Assembly: GCA_945887955.1 (NCBI GenBank)
Contig: CAMCZO010000003.1
Coordinates: 26,992 to 90,991, forward strand
Reading direction: 5' to 3'
Source: Chitinophaga pinensis
Lineage (GTDB): Bacteria > Bacteroidota > Bacteroidia > B-17B0 > Aurantibacillaceae
Length of the DNA: 64,000 nt
Shown: positions 44,118-53,633 of the stretch, in pieces
How positions within the stretch are numbered: position 1 is the first letter of the stretch
How the letters are laid out: the number at the start of each line of letters is the position of its first letter
Notes under the pieces: generated by a model
What the model was told of the DNA's origin: nothing
Seen by the model: only the letters and a program-made list of their open reading frames with translations
Databases searched by the model: none
Translations under genes and position numbers: made by a program

Positions 44118-45932
44118 ATGGCTTTGTTTAAAAACAAATTCGATACTCTTTTTTTTGGATTTTTAATTTCCATTATACTTGTGTTTTTATTTTTTCGCAC
44201 ACTAAATTCTCCCTGGCATAAATTTATTGCCGGTGATGGTTTTGGTTATTATACCTATTTACCGGCTACATATATTTATAACGATACAGATTACTCCTTT
44301 AAATGGTTTAATAAGATTTATAAAGCTAATTATGTTTACGAATCATTTCCAAATCCCGAGGACAATTTTCTTGTGGCTTATAATAATAAGAGAATAAATA
44401 AGTATTATCAGGGCTTATCCTATATTTGGTTACCTTTTTTTGGTGCCGCTCATTTAGTAGCTAAGTTTTTTAATTACCCTGCTGACGGATTTTCACAGCC
44501 ATATCAATTGTTTATTGGTTTTGCCTCCATATTTTATTTGATTATTGGTTTAGTTTATTTGAGAAAAATAATTTATAAATTATTTCAAAATAATTTAGCA
44601 TCAACACTAACTCCAATTGCTATTTTTTATGGAACATATTTATATTATTATAGTATTAATTTAAATTCTCAATCACACACCTACTCATTTGTTTTTTTTA
44701 CTTTATTTATTTATCATTTACTTTGTTTTTTTGAAGCAGAAAGCAAACTCAGGCCTTTAATTTTTACAGCATTATTTTTTGTGATAGCTGTTTGTATTCG
44801 GCCTTTAAATGGATTAATTATCCTAACCGTACCAGCTTTTATGCCCACATCTTTTTTTAAGCAGCCGTTTAGGTTAGGTAAAATAAAATGGTTTGATAGT
44901 TTTTTAATTAGTATTTTAATTGGTGCTTTAATTAATCAGTTTATGATCATGTATATTCAAACTCATTCATTATTTCCATATACATACAGTAATGAGAGGT
45001 TTTATTTTAATAAATCTAAATTTATAGATGCCCTGTTCGGTTATAATATGGGATTATTTACCTATGTTCCACTTGCATTTATTTCATTATTTGGAATTAT
45101 ATATTTAGCAATTCAAAAAAAAATAATATTGCCTTTTGTTTTATTTGCAGTAATTTTTTTATACAGCTCCTGGTGGTATTGGCCTATTACCTCTCGAGGC
45201 ATAATTGATTTTTATCCAATATTGGCGATTTGTTTAGCGGCCTTAATAAACAAATTATCCAACCAAAAAAAATTATTAATTGTACTATTGGTTTTTATCT
45301 GTTTAAGTGTCTTTTATTATTTATTTAAAAATATGCAAAAACAAAAAGGCATATTAGATGAGTCAATTACATATAAAGAGGTTTTTTGGAGAAATTTTTT
45401 TAGAACAAAAAAAGCAAATATGTTTTTAATTCCACCTTCTTCAATCATTAAGCAAATCAATTATAATCTAGATTTTGAATCGAGTTATTTTAATAAAGAA
45501 GTTTTATCTCAGATTAATCATACTGGAAAAAATTCAATCTTAATTGTTAAAGAAAATTCTTTTTGTAGAATTTTTGATTGTATGTACCCAATTTTATTTA
45601 ATGAAAAGGGTAATAAAAAAATTCGACTTTCTTTTTGGTCTTATTTTACACCGGCTATTAATAAAACCCACATATTTATTCAATTCTTTGATAAGAATCA
45701 TTTACTAATAAAAGAATACCCATTTTATTTAAGTGAATCTGATATTTTTTATAACATGTGGGATTACAAAGAGTTCGGCATTGATTTAAGTGAGGATGTT
45801 TTGAATTTAAAACAATCAATCGATAAAATAGAATTTTCTATCTGGAATGTTGAAGGGAAACAAAATCTTTATATTGATGATTTTAAAGCAGAATTTATTT
45901 TAACCGATAACAGTTATTCTATTTTAAAATAA
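44118..45932 (+). CDS. multi-spanning membrane protein, possible GT-C glycosyltransferase
   Basis: 604 residues with roughly ten helices in residues 10-400 and a soluble C-terminal ~190 residues. The first helix is followed by FIAGDGFGYYTYLPATY (about 35-51), which resembles the first-loop acidic motif of GT-C transferases that use polyprenyl-phosphate sugars. SSWWYWPITSRGIIDFYPIL (about 350-369) is another conserved-looking stretch. The C-terminal part could be a beta-sandwich. It is outside the polysaccharide island but may act on surface glycans or lipoproteins. The assignment is tentative. Confidence 0.7.
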   Translation: MALFKNKFDTLFFGFLISIILVFLFFRTLNSPWHKFIAGDGFGYYTYLPATYIYNDTDYSFKWFNKIYKANYVYESFPNPEDNFLVAYNNKRINKYYQGLSYIWLPFFGAAHLVAKFFNYPADGFSQPYQLFIGFASIFYLIIGLVYLRKIIYKLFQNNLASTLTPIAIFYGTYLYYYSINLNSQSHTYSFVFFTLFIYHLLCFFEAESKLRPLIFTALFFVIAVCIRPLNGLIILTVPAFMPTSFFKQPFRLGKIKWFDSFLISILIGALINQFMIMYIQTHSLFPYTYSNERFYFNKSKFIDALFGYNMGLFTYVPLAFISLFGIIYLAIQKKIILPFVLFAVIFLYSSWWYWPITSRGIIDFYPILAICLAALINKLSNQKKLLIVLLVFICLSVFYYLFKNMQKQKGILDESITYKEVFWRNFFRTKKANMFLIPPSSIIKQINYNLDFESSYFNKEVLSQINHTGKNSILIVKENSFCRIFDCMYPILFNEKGNKKIRLSFWSYFTPAINKTHIFIQFFDKNHLLIKEYPFYLSESDIFYNMWDYKEFGIDLSEDVLNLKQSIDKIEFSIWNVEGKQNLYIDDFKAEFILTDNSYSILK

Positions 45933-45959
45933 TTTATTTTTATTTATTCTTATTTATAG

Positions 45960-46445
45960 ATGACAAAATCAAATAGCATTAACGAAATAAAAAAAGAATT
46001 GCAGTTAATTTCTCCAAAGGAATTAATAGAGATATGCTTAGCCTTATTAAAATATAAAAAAGATAATAAAGAATTTGTGGCATATCTATTATTCAAAGCT
46101 CACAATACTGATGAATTCGTGGCTGAAATCAAAAAAGAAATTGATGAGCTTTTTTTAATGCTGATATCGCAATCAAATTTGTATTTAGCTAAAAAAACCT
46201 TGCGTAAAATTTTAAGGTTAATTACTAAGTATGGTAAGTATATTAATAACAAAGCAATTTCAGCCGAATTACTTATTTATTTTTGTACAAAACTCAAATT
46301 TTCCGGACTTCATTTTCAGAAAAGTCAGTTATTAGTTAATATGTATAACCAACAACTAAAGAAAATTAATACTTGTATTGCTAGCCTGCACGAAGACTTG
46401 AAGCAGGATTATTCAAATGATTTAGAAGAAATTACAATAATTTAA
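45960..46445 (+). CDS. small helical protein of unknown function
   Basis: 161 residues, highly charged and predicted almost wholly helical, with no signal peptide or membrane segment. The N-terminus SINEIKKELQLISPKELIEICLALLKYKKDN suggests a helical repeat or adaptor; ISPKELIEICL is reminiscent of short all-helical domains in Bacteroidota proteins of unknown role. It follows the membrane protein after 27 bases and its stop lies in an AT-rich inverted repeat shared with the convergent receptor gene. No function assigned. Confidence 0.7.
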   Translation: MTKSNSINEIKKELQLISPKELIEICLALLKYKKDNKEFVAYLLFKAHNTDEFVAEIKKEIDELFLMLISQSNLYLAKKTLRKILRLITKYGKYINNKAISAELLIYFCTKLKFSGLHFQKSQLLVNMYNQQLKKINTCIASLHEDLKQDYSNDLEEITII

Positions 46446-46472
46446 TTTTAATTTACAAATTAGATTAAAATT
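46444..46472. terminator. AT-only inverted repeat between convergent genes
   Basis: AATTTTAAT at 46444-46452 pairs perfectly with ATTAAAATT at 46464-46472 around an 11-base loop, covering the stop codons of both convergent genes. The stem is A/T only and would be weak, but its placement fits a shared bidirectional terminator. Confidence 0.35.
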
Positions 46473-48903
46473 CAAAAATAATACCAATTGTTGGCGTAGA
46501 ATTTTTAGATTTATTTTCAAGAATAACGGGTATTGCGTTGCTTCCATTTATATTTAGAGATTTCCCATCATTAGTTTCAAAACCTGAGTTGTCTGCTTTT
46601 CTTTTAAAGGTATAATAAGGCGCACTATCTTGTTCAAAGAGTAGTAAGTTTTGAATGTCAATATAAATATCTAAAGTTGTTTTTTTATAATTTATTTTTT
46701 TATCTAATCTAAAATCTAACTGGTTAAATGCATTCAATCTTTTGCTATTTATTAATTTATAATTCAAAACTCCAGTACCAATTAAAGCATAATTTTGTTG
46801 AGAGCTAATTAAATCAAATGGTGTATATGGATTACCACCAGCAAAACGGTATTTTAAACCTAGCGACCATTCTTTTTTAAACTTATATCCAAGAGTGCTA
46901 GAGAGCAAGTGCTGATTATCCCATGAGGAAGCAATAAGTTGGCCGTCTAATCCCGAATATAAACTTCTAACAAATGTGTAGCTTACTACATAAAATAATC
47001 GTTTTAATAATTTTTGTTGAACAAAAAATTCAAAACCATAAGTTTTTCCTTCTCCTATACTGGTAATTGCTTCACTGCCAATTGAACCAAAATCGCCCCC
47101 TTGATTAGCCAGAGAACTTCCGTTACTTATTGATATTGGATAATTAGAGTATTGTTTGTAAAAACCTTCTAATGTAAAACGTAATGCTTCGTTAGGCAAA
47201 TACTGACTGCCTAATACTAAATGATTTGATTGAATATATTTCATTGATTTATTAATATATTCTGAGGTCTCATTTTTATACCCCATTGTGGTATAAGTAG
47301 GGATTTTATGATAACGACCTATTGAAGCTGTTAAATCAACTTTTTTATTAAGGTGGTAAGCAAAGGAAAGGCGAGGGGATAATGAATTGATGGGATTGTT
47401 ACCATCTGATAAAAAAGAGTTCATGTCGCTTCGTAACCCAAATGAAACTAAAAGTTTTTCTTTAAAAATATTTTTAGCAACTTGAGTAAAAGCACCGTAT
47501 TTAAAAAATTCAATGGCACTTTTAAATTTTATTTCTACTGGAGGAATTACCTCATTACCTAAAGAATCTGTTATTACACTACTTAGTTTATTATATAAAT
47601 CAGTATTGTATTTTACGAATTGAGCCATGATCCCATAAGAAAATTTCCAACCCTTAATATATTTGTTAACATCAATCCGAAGCTTATTTTCCATTTCCTG
47701 AGATCTAATTTTTAAATTACGTTTTGTCTCATCACCATTTTTAGCATCTTCAAATCGATCTAATTCATTATTAAACATATTTCTACTTAAAGCTATATTA
47801 ACGTAACCCTTATTAATTAATCTTTTTAATGTAAAGCCAGTAGTATAATTCCACTGATTAATAAAAGGAAGTGAGCGTCTAAAATATTCGTTTTCAAGAC
47901 TTGAATTTTTTGTTTTAGCAAACGAGAATTCATCTATTGCACCAACGCCCAATGCCGTTAGTGTTGTTTTTTCATTTAGTTGAGTTGTAATTTTATATTG
48001 TGCATCAGTGAAATTTGGTCTAATCGGAAGATCGATAGCTGTAAATAAAAAATCTAAATACGATCGTCTAACAGACATTAAATAATTAGTTTTTTTTCCT
48101 AAAGGGCCTTCGACAGTTAAGGCTGATTCGGTAAAGCTAACACGAGCATTTCCAGAAATTTTTTCAGGATTTCCTTGTCTTTGTTTTATAATAAAAGTTG
48201 AAGCTACTGCATTATCATATTTGGCATCAAAAGCCGAAGAGCTCAATTTTACATCTTCAATAAACGACACGTTTAATATGCCCTGAGCACCTCCTGAACT
48301 ACCTTGAGTTTGAAAATGATTTAAAACTGGAATTTCTATTCCGTCTACATAGTAAACATTTTCGTTTGGCGCCCCACCTCTTATAATAATGTCGTTACGC
48401 GATGCACCTCCACTCGAACCACCAACACCAGGCAATGTTTGAATTACTTTTGATACATCAAAATTACCTCCAGGATTGCTTTTTATTTCTTCTGTAGTTA
48501 ATTGTTGAACAGATAAAGGGGTTATCATGTCGGTTGCTACAGCCGATTTACCTTTTTCATAAACAACGGCTACTTCATTCAAACTATTAGAAATCGGATC
48601 AATTTCAAAATTAACTACCTGAGCGTTTCCAGTAGTTACTGAGATGTTATATTTAATTTGAGTTTCAAAACCAATATATGATGTTTTAATGTTATAAGTT
48701 CCAATTGGCGCATTAATTTTATAATTGCCATCCGCATCAGTTGTTGCGGCTATAGAAGTCCCATCTATTACAATTACTGCACCAATAATGCTTTCTTGTA
48801 TATTTTTATCTTTAACGTTTCCTCGAATAACCCCAGTATTTTGAGCTTGAAATTTTAAATTTATCAAACAAAGAATAATAAAAGTAATTTGTTTAAATTT
48901 CAT
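46465..48903 (-). CDS. TonB-dependent receptor with CarboxypepD_reg domain
   Basis: 812 residues. A signal peptide (MKFKQITFIILCLINLKFQA) precedes a carboxypeptidase-regulatory-like beta sandwich (about 24-110; GVIRGNVKDKNIQESIIGAVIVIDGT), then a plug domain with PGGNFDVSKVIQTLPGVGG and NDIIIRGGAPNENVYYVDGIEIP (about 142-192), and a long beta barrel ending in a Phe (TIGIIFEF) suitable for Bam insertion. It is an outer-membrane transporter energised by TonB. No SusD-like partner follows, so the substrate is more likely a siderophore, peptide or metal complex than a polysaccharide. Confidence 0.92.
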   Translation of the reverse strand: MKFKQITFIILCLINLKFQAQNTGVIRGNVKDKNIQESIIGAVIVIDGTSIAATTDADGNYKINAPIGTYNIKTSYIGFETQIKYNISVTTGNAQVVNFEIDPISNSLNEVAVVYEKGKSAVATDMITPLSVQQLTTEEIKSNPGGNFDVSKVIQTLPGVGGSSGGASRNDIIIRGGAPNENVYYVDGIEIPVLNHFQTQGSSGGAQGILNVSFIEDVKLSSSAFDAKYDNAVASTFIIKQRQGNPEKISGNARVSFTESALTVEGPLGKKTNYLMSVRRSYLDFLFTAIDLPIRPNFTDAQYKITTQLNEKTTLTALGVGAIDEFSFAKTKNSSLENEYFRRSLPFINQWNYTTGFTLKRLINKGYVNIALSRNMFNNELDRFEDAKNGDETKRNLKIRSQEMENKLRIDVNKYIKGWKFSYGIMAQFVKYNTDLYNKLSSVITDSLGNEVIPPVEIKFKSAIEFFKYGAFTQVAKNIFKEKLLVSFGLRSDMNSFLSDGNNPINSLSPRLSFAYHLNKKVDLTASIGRYHKIPTYTTMGYKNETSEYINKSMKYIQSNHLVLGSQYLPNEALRFTLEGFYKQYSNYPISISNGSSLANQGGDFGSIGSEAITSIGEGKTYGFEFFVQQKLLKRLFYVVSYTFVRSLYSGLDGQLIASSWDNQHLLSSTLGYKFKKEWSLGLKYRFAGGNPYTPFDLISSQQNYALIGTGVLNYKLINSKRLNAFNQLDFRLDKKINYKKTTLDIYIDIQNLLLFEQDSAPYYTFKRKADNSGFETNDGKSLNINGSNAIPVILENKSKNSTPTIGIIFEF

Positions 48904-48948
48904 AATTTAGTAATAGATTTTTAATTTATTTTTTTATTAATATTTTAA

Positions 48949-48956
48949 CAAATATA
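48949..48956 (-). promoter_or_regulatory. possible -7 element upstream of the TonB-dependent receptor
   Basis: The - strand reads TATATTTG, an exact match to the Bacteroidota -7 consensus TAnnTTTG, about 46 bases upstream of the receptor ATG. A TTG at the expected -33 distance is not seen, so this is a half match only. Confidence 0.3.
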
Positions 48957-49031
48957 TTGTTAAATAGTTTATATGATTTATTAAAATCAATGTAATTTTA
49001 ACGAATTAATTAACTGTTTTTTTTATTTTTA

Positions 49032-49259
49032 ATGCAAGAATTGAACCCACAAGTATTATTAGATTTGGTTAATAAAACTATGCCTTTTGGAAAATACAAA
49101 GGAACTTTATATTACCAAATTCCTGTAAACTACTTAGAGTGGATGAATAGGCAGGGATTCCCGAAAGGCAATATAGGGATGTTACTCTCTACTTTATACG
49201 AAATCAAATTAAATGGTTTAGAGTTTTTACTTATGGAAATAAAGAAAAAACAAGGTTAA
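49032..49259 (+). CDS. DUF3820 family protein
   Basis: A 75-residue protein. TMPFGKYKGTLYYQIPVNYLEWMNRQGFP (about 15-43) matches DUF3820, a small domain related to the putative quorum-sensing-regulated YPO/Rv-type and exonuclease-associated 'GKY(K)G' proteins; its function is not established. The gene is monocistronic, 128 bases from the divergent receptor gene and 5 bases from the convergent helicase stop. Confidence 0.8.
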   Translation: MQELNPQVLLDLVNKTMPFGKYKGTLYYQIPVNYLEWMNRQGFPKGNIGMLLSTLYEIKLNGLEFLLMEIKKKQG

Positions 49260-49264
49260 AATAA

Positions 49265-50578
49265 TTAAGAAGATATTTCTGTTTTTACTTTTTTATTTTT
49301 AATTCGTTCGTCTTTAATCAACTGAATCGTTTTAACAATTTTATCACTTTTTATTGCAACATAAGCCGAATGGTCTAACACTTCAATTTTACCCAATTCT
49401 TCTTTTTTTAAGTTGCCTTTTTGTAATAACATTCCTACAATATCCATTTTATTTACTTTATCTTTTTTTCCTGCCGAAATATAAAGAGTTTTCCATTGGC
49501 TTGGATTTGGTAAAATAAATTTTTCGGGCAATTTTTCGTCTTCAGGTATGGCTTCTAAAAATGGAGGCAAATAATCATTGGTGTCTAATAAAAAATAAGC
49601 TGTTCCGCTAGCATTCATACGAGCTGTTCTTCCATTGCGATGAATCATAGTGTCTAAAGTACTTGGCAGTTGATAATGAACTACTACTTTAATTTCAGGT
49701 ATATCTAAACCTCTTGCCGCTAAATCGGTTGATATTAATAAATTAATGCTCCCGTTACGCAATTTAATTAATGTTTTTTCTCGATCAATTTGTTCAAGAC
49801 CGCCATGGTAAAATCCATGACCCAAATTTAATCTACTTAATTGTTCGCTTATTCTAGTTACCGCATCTCGATGATTGCAGAATACAATGGTGGGTTGCGC
49901 GCCAATAACACCAATTAATAACATCAAGGCTTCTAATTTATCATCGCCTTTAACTCTTACCGATTTTATGGTTAAAATACCATCCGCTTCTTTTGATTTT
50001 TCGCTAAAATTTAGTTCTTTGCTTTCATTTATTCCCACAAATGAAGGTATTTCTTTTAAAATAGTTGCCGAGGTTAAAATTCTCTTGTTGAGGTGCTTAA
50101 TAGTTTTAATAATAAACAGCATTTCTTCTTTAAAACCCGATTCTAAAGATTTATCAAATTCATCTAAAATTAAATAATTGGCAGTTGCAATATTTAATGT
50201 TTTTTTTCGAATGTGGTGAGCAATTCTTCCAGGTGTGCCAACTAAAACAGCAGGAGGTTCTAATAAATTATTTCTTTCTATTTGAACAGAATGCCCGCCA
50301 TAACAACAATTTATTTTAAAAGCAGTTCCCATTTGTTTAAATACACTTTCAATTTGCTGAGCTAATTCTCTTGTAGGAACTATTATGATTACCTGTACAT
50401 CTTTTCTATCGGAATTTAAAACGCTTATTATTGGCAACAAAAATGCTAAAGTTTTACCCGAACCAGTAGGCGAAATAAGAATGAGGTCTTTTGTTGTTTT
50501 AAAGGCATCTATGGTTTCTTGTTGCATGCTATTAAGCGCCTCAATTTTAAAATTAGCAAGAATACTGGAAAGGGTCAT
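49265..50578 (-). CDS. dbpA: DEAD-box RNA helicase, DbpA-like
   Basis: 437 residues. Motif I SPTGSGKT (36-43), motif Ia PTRELAQQ, motif II DEFD (a DEAD variant, near 140), motif III SAT, and motif VI HRNGRTAR are present. The last ~75 residues (TLYISAGKKDKVNKMDIVGMLL... and DHSAYVAI) fit the DbpA RNA-binding domain, which targets 23S rRNA hairpin 92 during 50S assembly. A terminator-like hairpin lies in its 5' leader, just before the ATG. Some annotators might call it RhlE/SrmB; the C-terminal domain favours DbpA. Confidence 0.9.
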   Translation of the reverse strand: MTLSSILANFKIEALNSMQQETIDAFKTTKDLILISPTGSGKTLAFLLPIISVLNSDRKDVQVIIIVPTRELAQQIESVFKQMGTAFKINCCYGGHSVQIERNNLLEPPAVLVGTPGRIAHHIRKKTLNIATANYLILDEFDKSLESGFKEEMLFIIKTIKHLNKRILTSATILKEIPSFVGINESKELNFSEKSKEADGILTIKSVRVKGDDKLEALMLLIGVIGAQPTIVFCNHRDAVTRISEQLSRLNLGHGFYHGGLEQIDREKTLIKLRNGSINLLISTDLAARGLDIPEIKVVVHYQLPSTLDTMIHRNGRTARMNASGTAYFLLDTNDYLPPFLEAIPEDEKLPEKFILPNPSQWKTLYISAGKKDKVNKMDIVGMLLQKGNLKKEELGKIEVLDHSAYVAIKSDKIVKTIQLIKDERIKNKKVKTEISS

Positions 50579-50593
50579 AATAGTAAAAATTAA

Positions 50594-50615
50594 AAAAGCC
50601 TTTGTTCAGGCTTTT
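50594..50615 (-). promoter_or_regulatory. terminator-like hairpin in the helicase 5' leader
   Basis: On the - strand AAAAGCCT and AGGCTTTT form an 8-bp stem with a 6-base loop followed by further Ts, ending about 16 bases upstream of the helicase ATG at 50578. This is the arrangement of an intrinsic terminator inside the leader. It could attenuate helicase expression, or merely terminate a short upstream transcript. Confidence 0.45.
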
Positions 50616-50723
50616 GATTGGCTTTGGCCGTTTTATTTAATATTAAACAAATATACTACAAATAAATTGCTATATATTGATTATCAAGTTAAATCGATTT
50701 CTTATAAAACTGATAATATATTA

Positions 50724-50752
50724 TTGTATTAATTTAAAAGTATATAACTTTG
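50724..50752 (+). promoter_or_regulatory. candidate Bacteroidota promoter for the universal stress gene
   Basis: TTG at 50724-50726, 18 bases, then TAACTTTG at 50745-50752 resembles the -33 TTTG / -7 TAnnTTTG consensus of the primary sigma factor. Transcription would begin near 50759, giving a leader of about 27 bases before ATG 50786. Confidence 0.5.
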
Positions 50753-50785
50753 TGAAGTAATATAATAACAAACAAATTAAATATC

Positions 50786-51679
50786 ATGATTAAATTTAAC
50801 TCAAAAAAAATATTATTGCCTTACGATTTTTCTAAAAATGCTGATAAAGCACTTAATCATGCAGCATTTATGGCAGCCTTTTTAAAAGGTGATCTTTACT
50901 TGTTACACGTTATTGGAAAATCAGAAACCTTAGATATTATTTTACCAGTTTTAAAAATTAAAAATAATAAGGAATTAGTTAAAATTTTAAGCGATCAATT
51001 AGAAATTGTTTCTAATAAAATAAAAAAAGAATATGGTTTAAAGGTTAAAACTATTGTATCCTCAGGAAATATTACAAGTGAAATAGTTAATGTTGCTAAT
51101 GAGCAAAATATCGATTTGATTATTATGGGAACTCAAGGCAGTGGTTCTAATAATGATTTGTTTTTAGGTAGTAATGCCTATCGTTTAATTACCAAATCAG
51201 AAATACCGGTAATGACAATTAAAGAAAAATCATCTAAAAAAGGATACAAAAATATTTTATTACCAATTGATTTATCTGATCACTCTCGTCAAAAAGTAAA
51301 TTATGCTATTAGTGTTGCAAAAGCATTTAAAGCTAAGGTTAGTATTTTAGGTCTTTATAACGAAAATGAACGTAACGATAAATTTAAGTTAGAAGTGATA
51401 ACTAATCAAATAGAAAAGTTATGTGCTAAAAGTAAAATTTCTTACGAATGTTTTATTGATAAAACCGCTCATCGAGTTTCTAAAACGATTAGTTTTGCCA
51501 AAAAACATAAAGCTGACTTAATCATAACAATGACAGATCAAAAATCAGATAGCCAATTTGGGATTTTAAATAATTATGATCATCAATTAGTTCATACTTC
51601 AAACATCCCTGTTATTTCTATTCCACCAGAGCAATTGGGCGATTTAACACAGACAGAGTCTCCAGGTATTCCGTTTTAA
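50786..51679 (+). CDS. tandem universal stress protein (two UspA domains)
   Basis: 297 residues made of two Usp domains, about 1-145 and 153-285. The first keeps an ATP-binding G-x2-G-x9-G-S-like motif, MGTQGSGSNNDLFLGSNAY (about 115-133), and ends PVMTI; the second starts KNILLPIDLSDHSRQK, ends PVISI, and has a degenerate phosphate loop. Tandem Usp proteins bind nucleotides and respond to stress in many bacteria. A promoter candidate lies just upstream and a strong bidirectional terminator downstream, so the gene is probably monocistronic. Confidence 0.9.
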   Translation: MIKFNSKKILLPYDFSKNADKALNHAAFMAAFLKGDLYLLHVIGKSETLDIILPVLKIKNNKELVKILSDQLEIVSNKIKKEYGLKVKTIVSSGNITSEIVNVANEQNIDLIIMGTQGSGSNNDLFLGSNAYRLITKSEIPVMTIKEKSSKKGYKNILLPIDLSDHSRQKVNYAISVAKAFKAKVSILGLYNENERNDKFKLEVITNQIEKLCAKSKISYECFIDKTAHRVSKTISFAKKHKADLIITMTDQKSDSQFGILNNYDHQLVHTSNIPVISIPPEQLGDLTQTESPGIPF

Positions 51680-51730
51680 CAAACTTAATTTAAAATACGA
51701 TTTAACCTAATAAATTAGTTTAAAACAAAA

Positions 51731-51759
51731 AAACCACTTCAATTCGAAGTGGTTTTTTT
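51731..51759. terminator. strong bidirectional intrinsic terminator
   Basis: AAACCACTTC (51731-51740) and GAAGTGGTTT (51746-51755) form a perfect 10-bp stem around a 5-base loop. Ts follow on the + strand to 51759 and As precede on the left, so it can terminate both the + strand Usp gene and the convergent secreted-protein gene. Confidence 0.9.
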
Positions 51760-51776
51760 GTTAAATAAATAAGCGT

Positions 51777-53534
51777 TTAGTCTTGAATAACTATTTTTTG
51801 TTTTGAGCTTTGATCGTTAGAAATAATAAAATAAATGCCATTGGATAATTCAGAAACAAGACACGTAAATTGATTATTTTCATTTAATGATAAGGTTTTG
51901 ACTGTTTGCCCTAGTTGATTTATAATACGAATACGGCATAAATTATCTGATTTAATATTAAATGTTCCTTTACTCGGATTTGGAAATATTTGAATAGCTT
52001 GGCTCAGAATCGTATTTTTTAAAATACTAGTGCAGGGGTTTACACTTTGAGTAATTTGCGAGGTTCTACTACATAAGTTAGTACCAGTTCCCGTAACTGA
52101 AAAGGTAGTATTAGTTGTTGGGGTTACTATTATTATTGCTGTATTAGCACCGTTGCTCCATAAATAAGTATTGGCCCCACTTGCAATTAAAACTAAATTT
52201 TCGCCCGCACAAATTATGCTATTGCTACTCGAAATATTAACAACTGGACTTGGTAATGTGGTTATGTTAAGTGTAGAAGTTCTTGTCGGACAGCCTGGAT
52301 TATTTCCCCTTACAGTATATAAAGTTGTTCCGCCTGGAGTTACTGTAATTACTGCCCCAGTGCCAACCAAGGTGTTATTAAACCCAGTTGTCCATGTATA
52401 TGAAGATGCGCCATTGGCAGATAATGTAGCGGTATTTCCAACGCATAAAGAATTGCTCGTACTGGCTGAAGTTATAGTTGGTGAAATGCTGATGTTAAGA
52501 AAATAGGTACTTATTCCGGTACAAGTTCCAATCGCCCCATAAACGGTATAAGTAGTTGGTATTGTTGGAGCCACAGTAGTTGTTAAAGCCGTAGAACCTG
52601 TGCTCCATGTATAACTACTTGCACCGACACATGATAATGTTGCAATGGCAAGATTAGTTCCGTTACCTATACATAAGGTAGAAGGATTAGAACTGGTAGT
52701 TAAATTTAAGGTGTTAGAGGTTCCTAAAGAATAAGATTGAACTGCTGAACAATTACTGCTGTTAGTAACTGTTACGTTATATACCCCAGCAACAGTAGTG
52801 CTAATGTTTTGAGTATTAGCTGCGTTCGACCAAGTGTAAGTATATGGTCCATTTCCTGAACCATAAGCAGTTAGGGTGCTTGTGGTGCCAGGACAAATAT
52901 TAGCAGGAACACTGCTTATAGCTATACTAGCTTGGACAATTGTAATAGTAGATGTTCGTGTAATAGAACAACCGTTTGTAGCTGTAATTACGCAGGTATA
53001 TATAGTAGTTACGCTAGGCGATACAGTTATAGATTGTGTTGAAGCACCAGTGCTCCAGCTGTAATTATAAACAGCATTACCTCCACCACCACCACCGCCT
53101 CCGCCACCTGAATTAACATTGATGGTGCTTGGATTACTTCCTAAACAAGAATTTTGGTTTGCAGGATTAATATTGGCATTTGGCCCAGCTAGTACAGTAA
53201 TTGTTTTTGTCACAACAATGCTATTACCCGATGCATTGCTTGCAATTAAGCTAATGGTGTATGTGTTATTTCCAAAATTATTATAATTATAAGTAATGGT
53301 GGGATTTTGAACAGTAGAAATTGTTGGAGGTAAAAAAAATCCGAAGCCCGGATTGAGCGTATAAGACCATGAAGTAGCTCCTGAAGACATATTAGTGATT
53401 TGAACAACAGCTCCAGAACAAACTGGATTAGGGCTTATAGAAAAATTAGCTATCGGCACTTGAGCAAACATTACAGCCGAAAAGGCCAAAAAAATCGAAA
53501 ATATTGCTCTTAAAATTAGTTTATTTTTTTTCAT
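51777..53534 (-). CDS. secreted PKD/Ig-like repeat protein with type IX sorting domain
   Basis: 585 residues. A signal peptide (MKKNKLILRAIFSIFLAFSAVMFA) precedes a PKD-like domain (about 28-115; PICSGAVVQITNMSSGATSWSY), then several Ser/Thr-rich Ig-like repeats each with the pattern 'C-x-G-x-S/T ... YTWS(T/N)G ... TTYTV'. The last ~75 residues (IQIFPNPSKGTFNIK... GIYFIIS... QKIVIQD) form a type A T9SS sorting domain, so the protein should be exported and anchored to the surface or released. A run of ten Gly (53079-53108) is inserted between repeats. It is probably adhesive or structural. Confidence 0.9.
   Translation of the reverse strand: MKKNKLILRAIFSIFLAFSAVMFAQVPIANFSISPNPVCSGAVVQITNMSSGATSWSYTLNPGFGFFLPPTISTVQNPTITYNYNNFGNNTYTISLIASNASGNSIVVTKTITVLAGPNANINPANQNSCLGSNPSTINVNSGGGGGGGGGGNAVYNYSWSTGASTQSITVSPSVTTIYTCVITATNGCSITRTSTITIVQASIAISSVPANICPGTTSTLTAYGSGNGPYTYTWSNAANTQNISTTVAGVYNVTVTNSSNCSAVQSYSLGTSNTLNLTTSSNPSTLCIGNGTNLAIATLSCVGASSYTWSTGSTALTTTVAPTIPTTYTVYGAIGTCTGISTYFLNISISPTITSASTSNSLCVGNTATLSANGASSYTWTTGFNNTLVGTGAVITVTPGGTTLYTVRGNNPGCPTRTSTLNITTLPSPVVNISSSNSIICAGENLVLIASGANTYLWSNGANTAIIIVTPTTNTTFSVTGTGTNLCSRTSQITQSVNPCTSILKNTILSQAIQIFPNPSKGTFNIKSDNLCRIRIINQLGQTVKTLSLNENNQFTCLVSELSNGIYFIISNDQSSKQKIVIQD
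53079..53108 (-). repeat. ten consecutive glycine codons
   Basis: Ten Gly codons (mostly GGT, with GGA and GGC) form a G/C-rich triplet repeat within an AT-rich gene. It lies between the PKD-like domain and the first Ig-like repeat, acting as a flexible linker. Gain or loss of triplets would keep the frame. Confidence 0.9.
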
Positions 53535-53633
53535 AACTTGTTGATTTAAATATTGATGTAATAAATTGTAACTAGTTTAATTAATATGTTTTTTTTAACA
53601 AGAAATCTAATTATTTAAAAAAAGTTCTCTTAT

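Noticed and set aside
49875-50732. Two + strand frames of 100 and 115 codons opposite the helicase gene
   Set aside because: The helicase motifs I, II, III and VI are on the - strand in one intact frame. The second antisense frame runs across the leader hairpin and has no plausible start signal.
52171-52506. 111-codon open frame on the + strand opposite the secreted PKD/Ig-like gene
   Set aside because: It lies wholly antisense to a well-supported gene; the skewed Ser/Thr/Gly codons of the repeats leave the opposite frame open. Its translation has no domain-like features.
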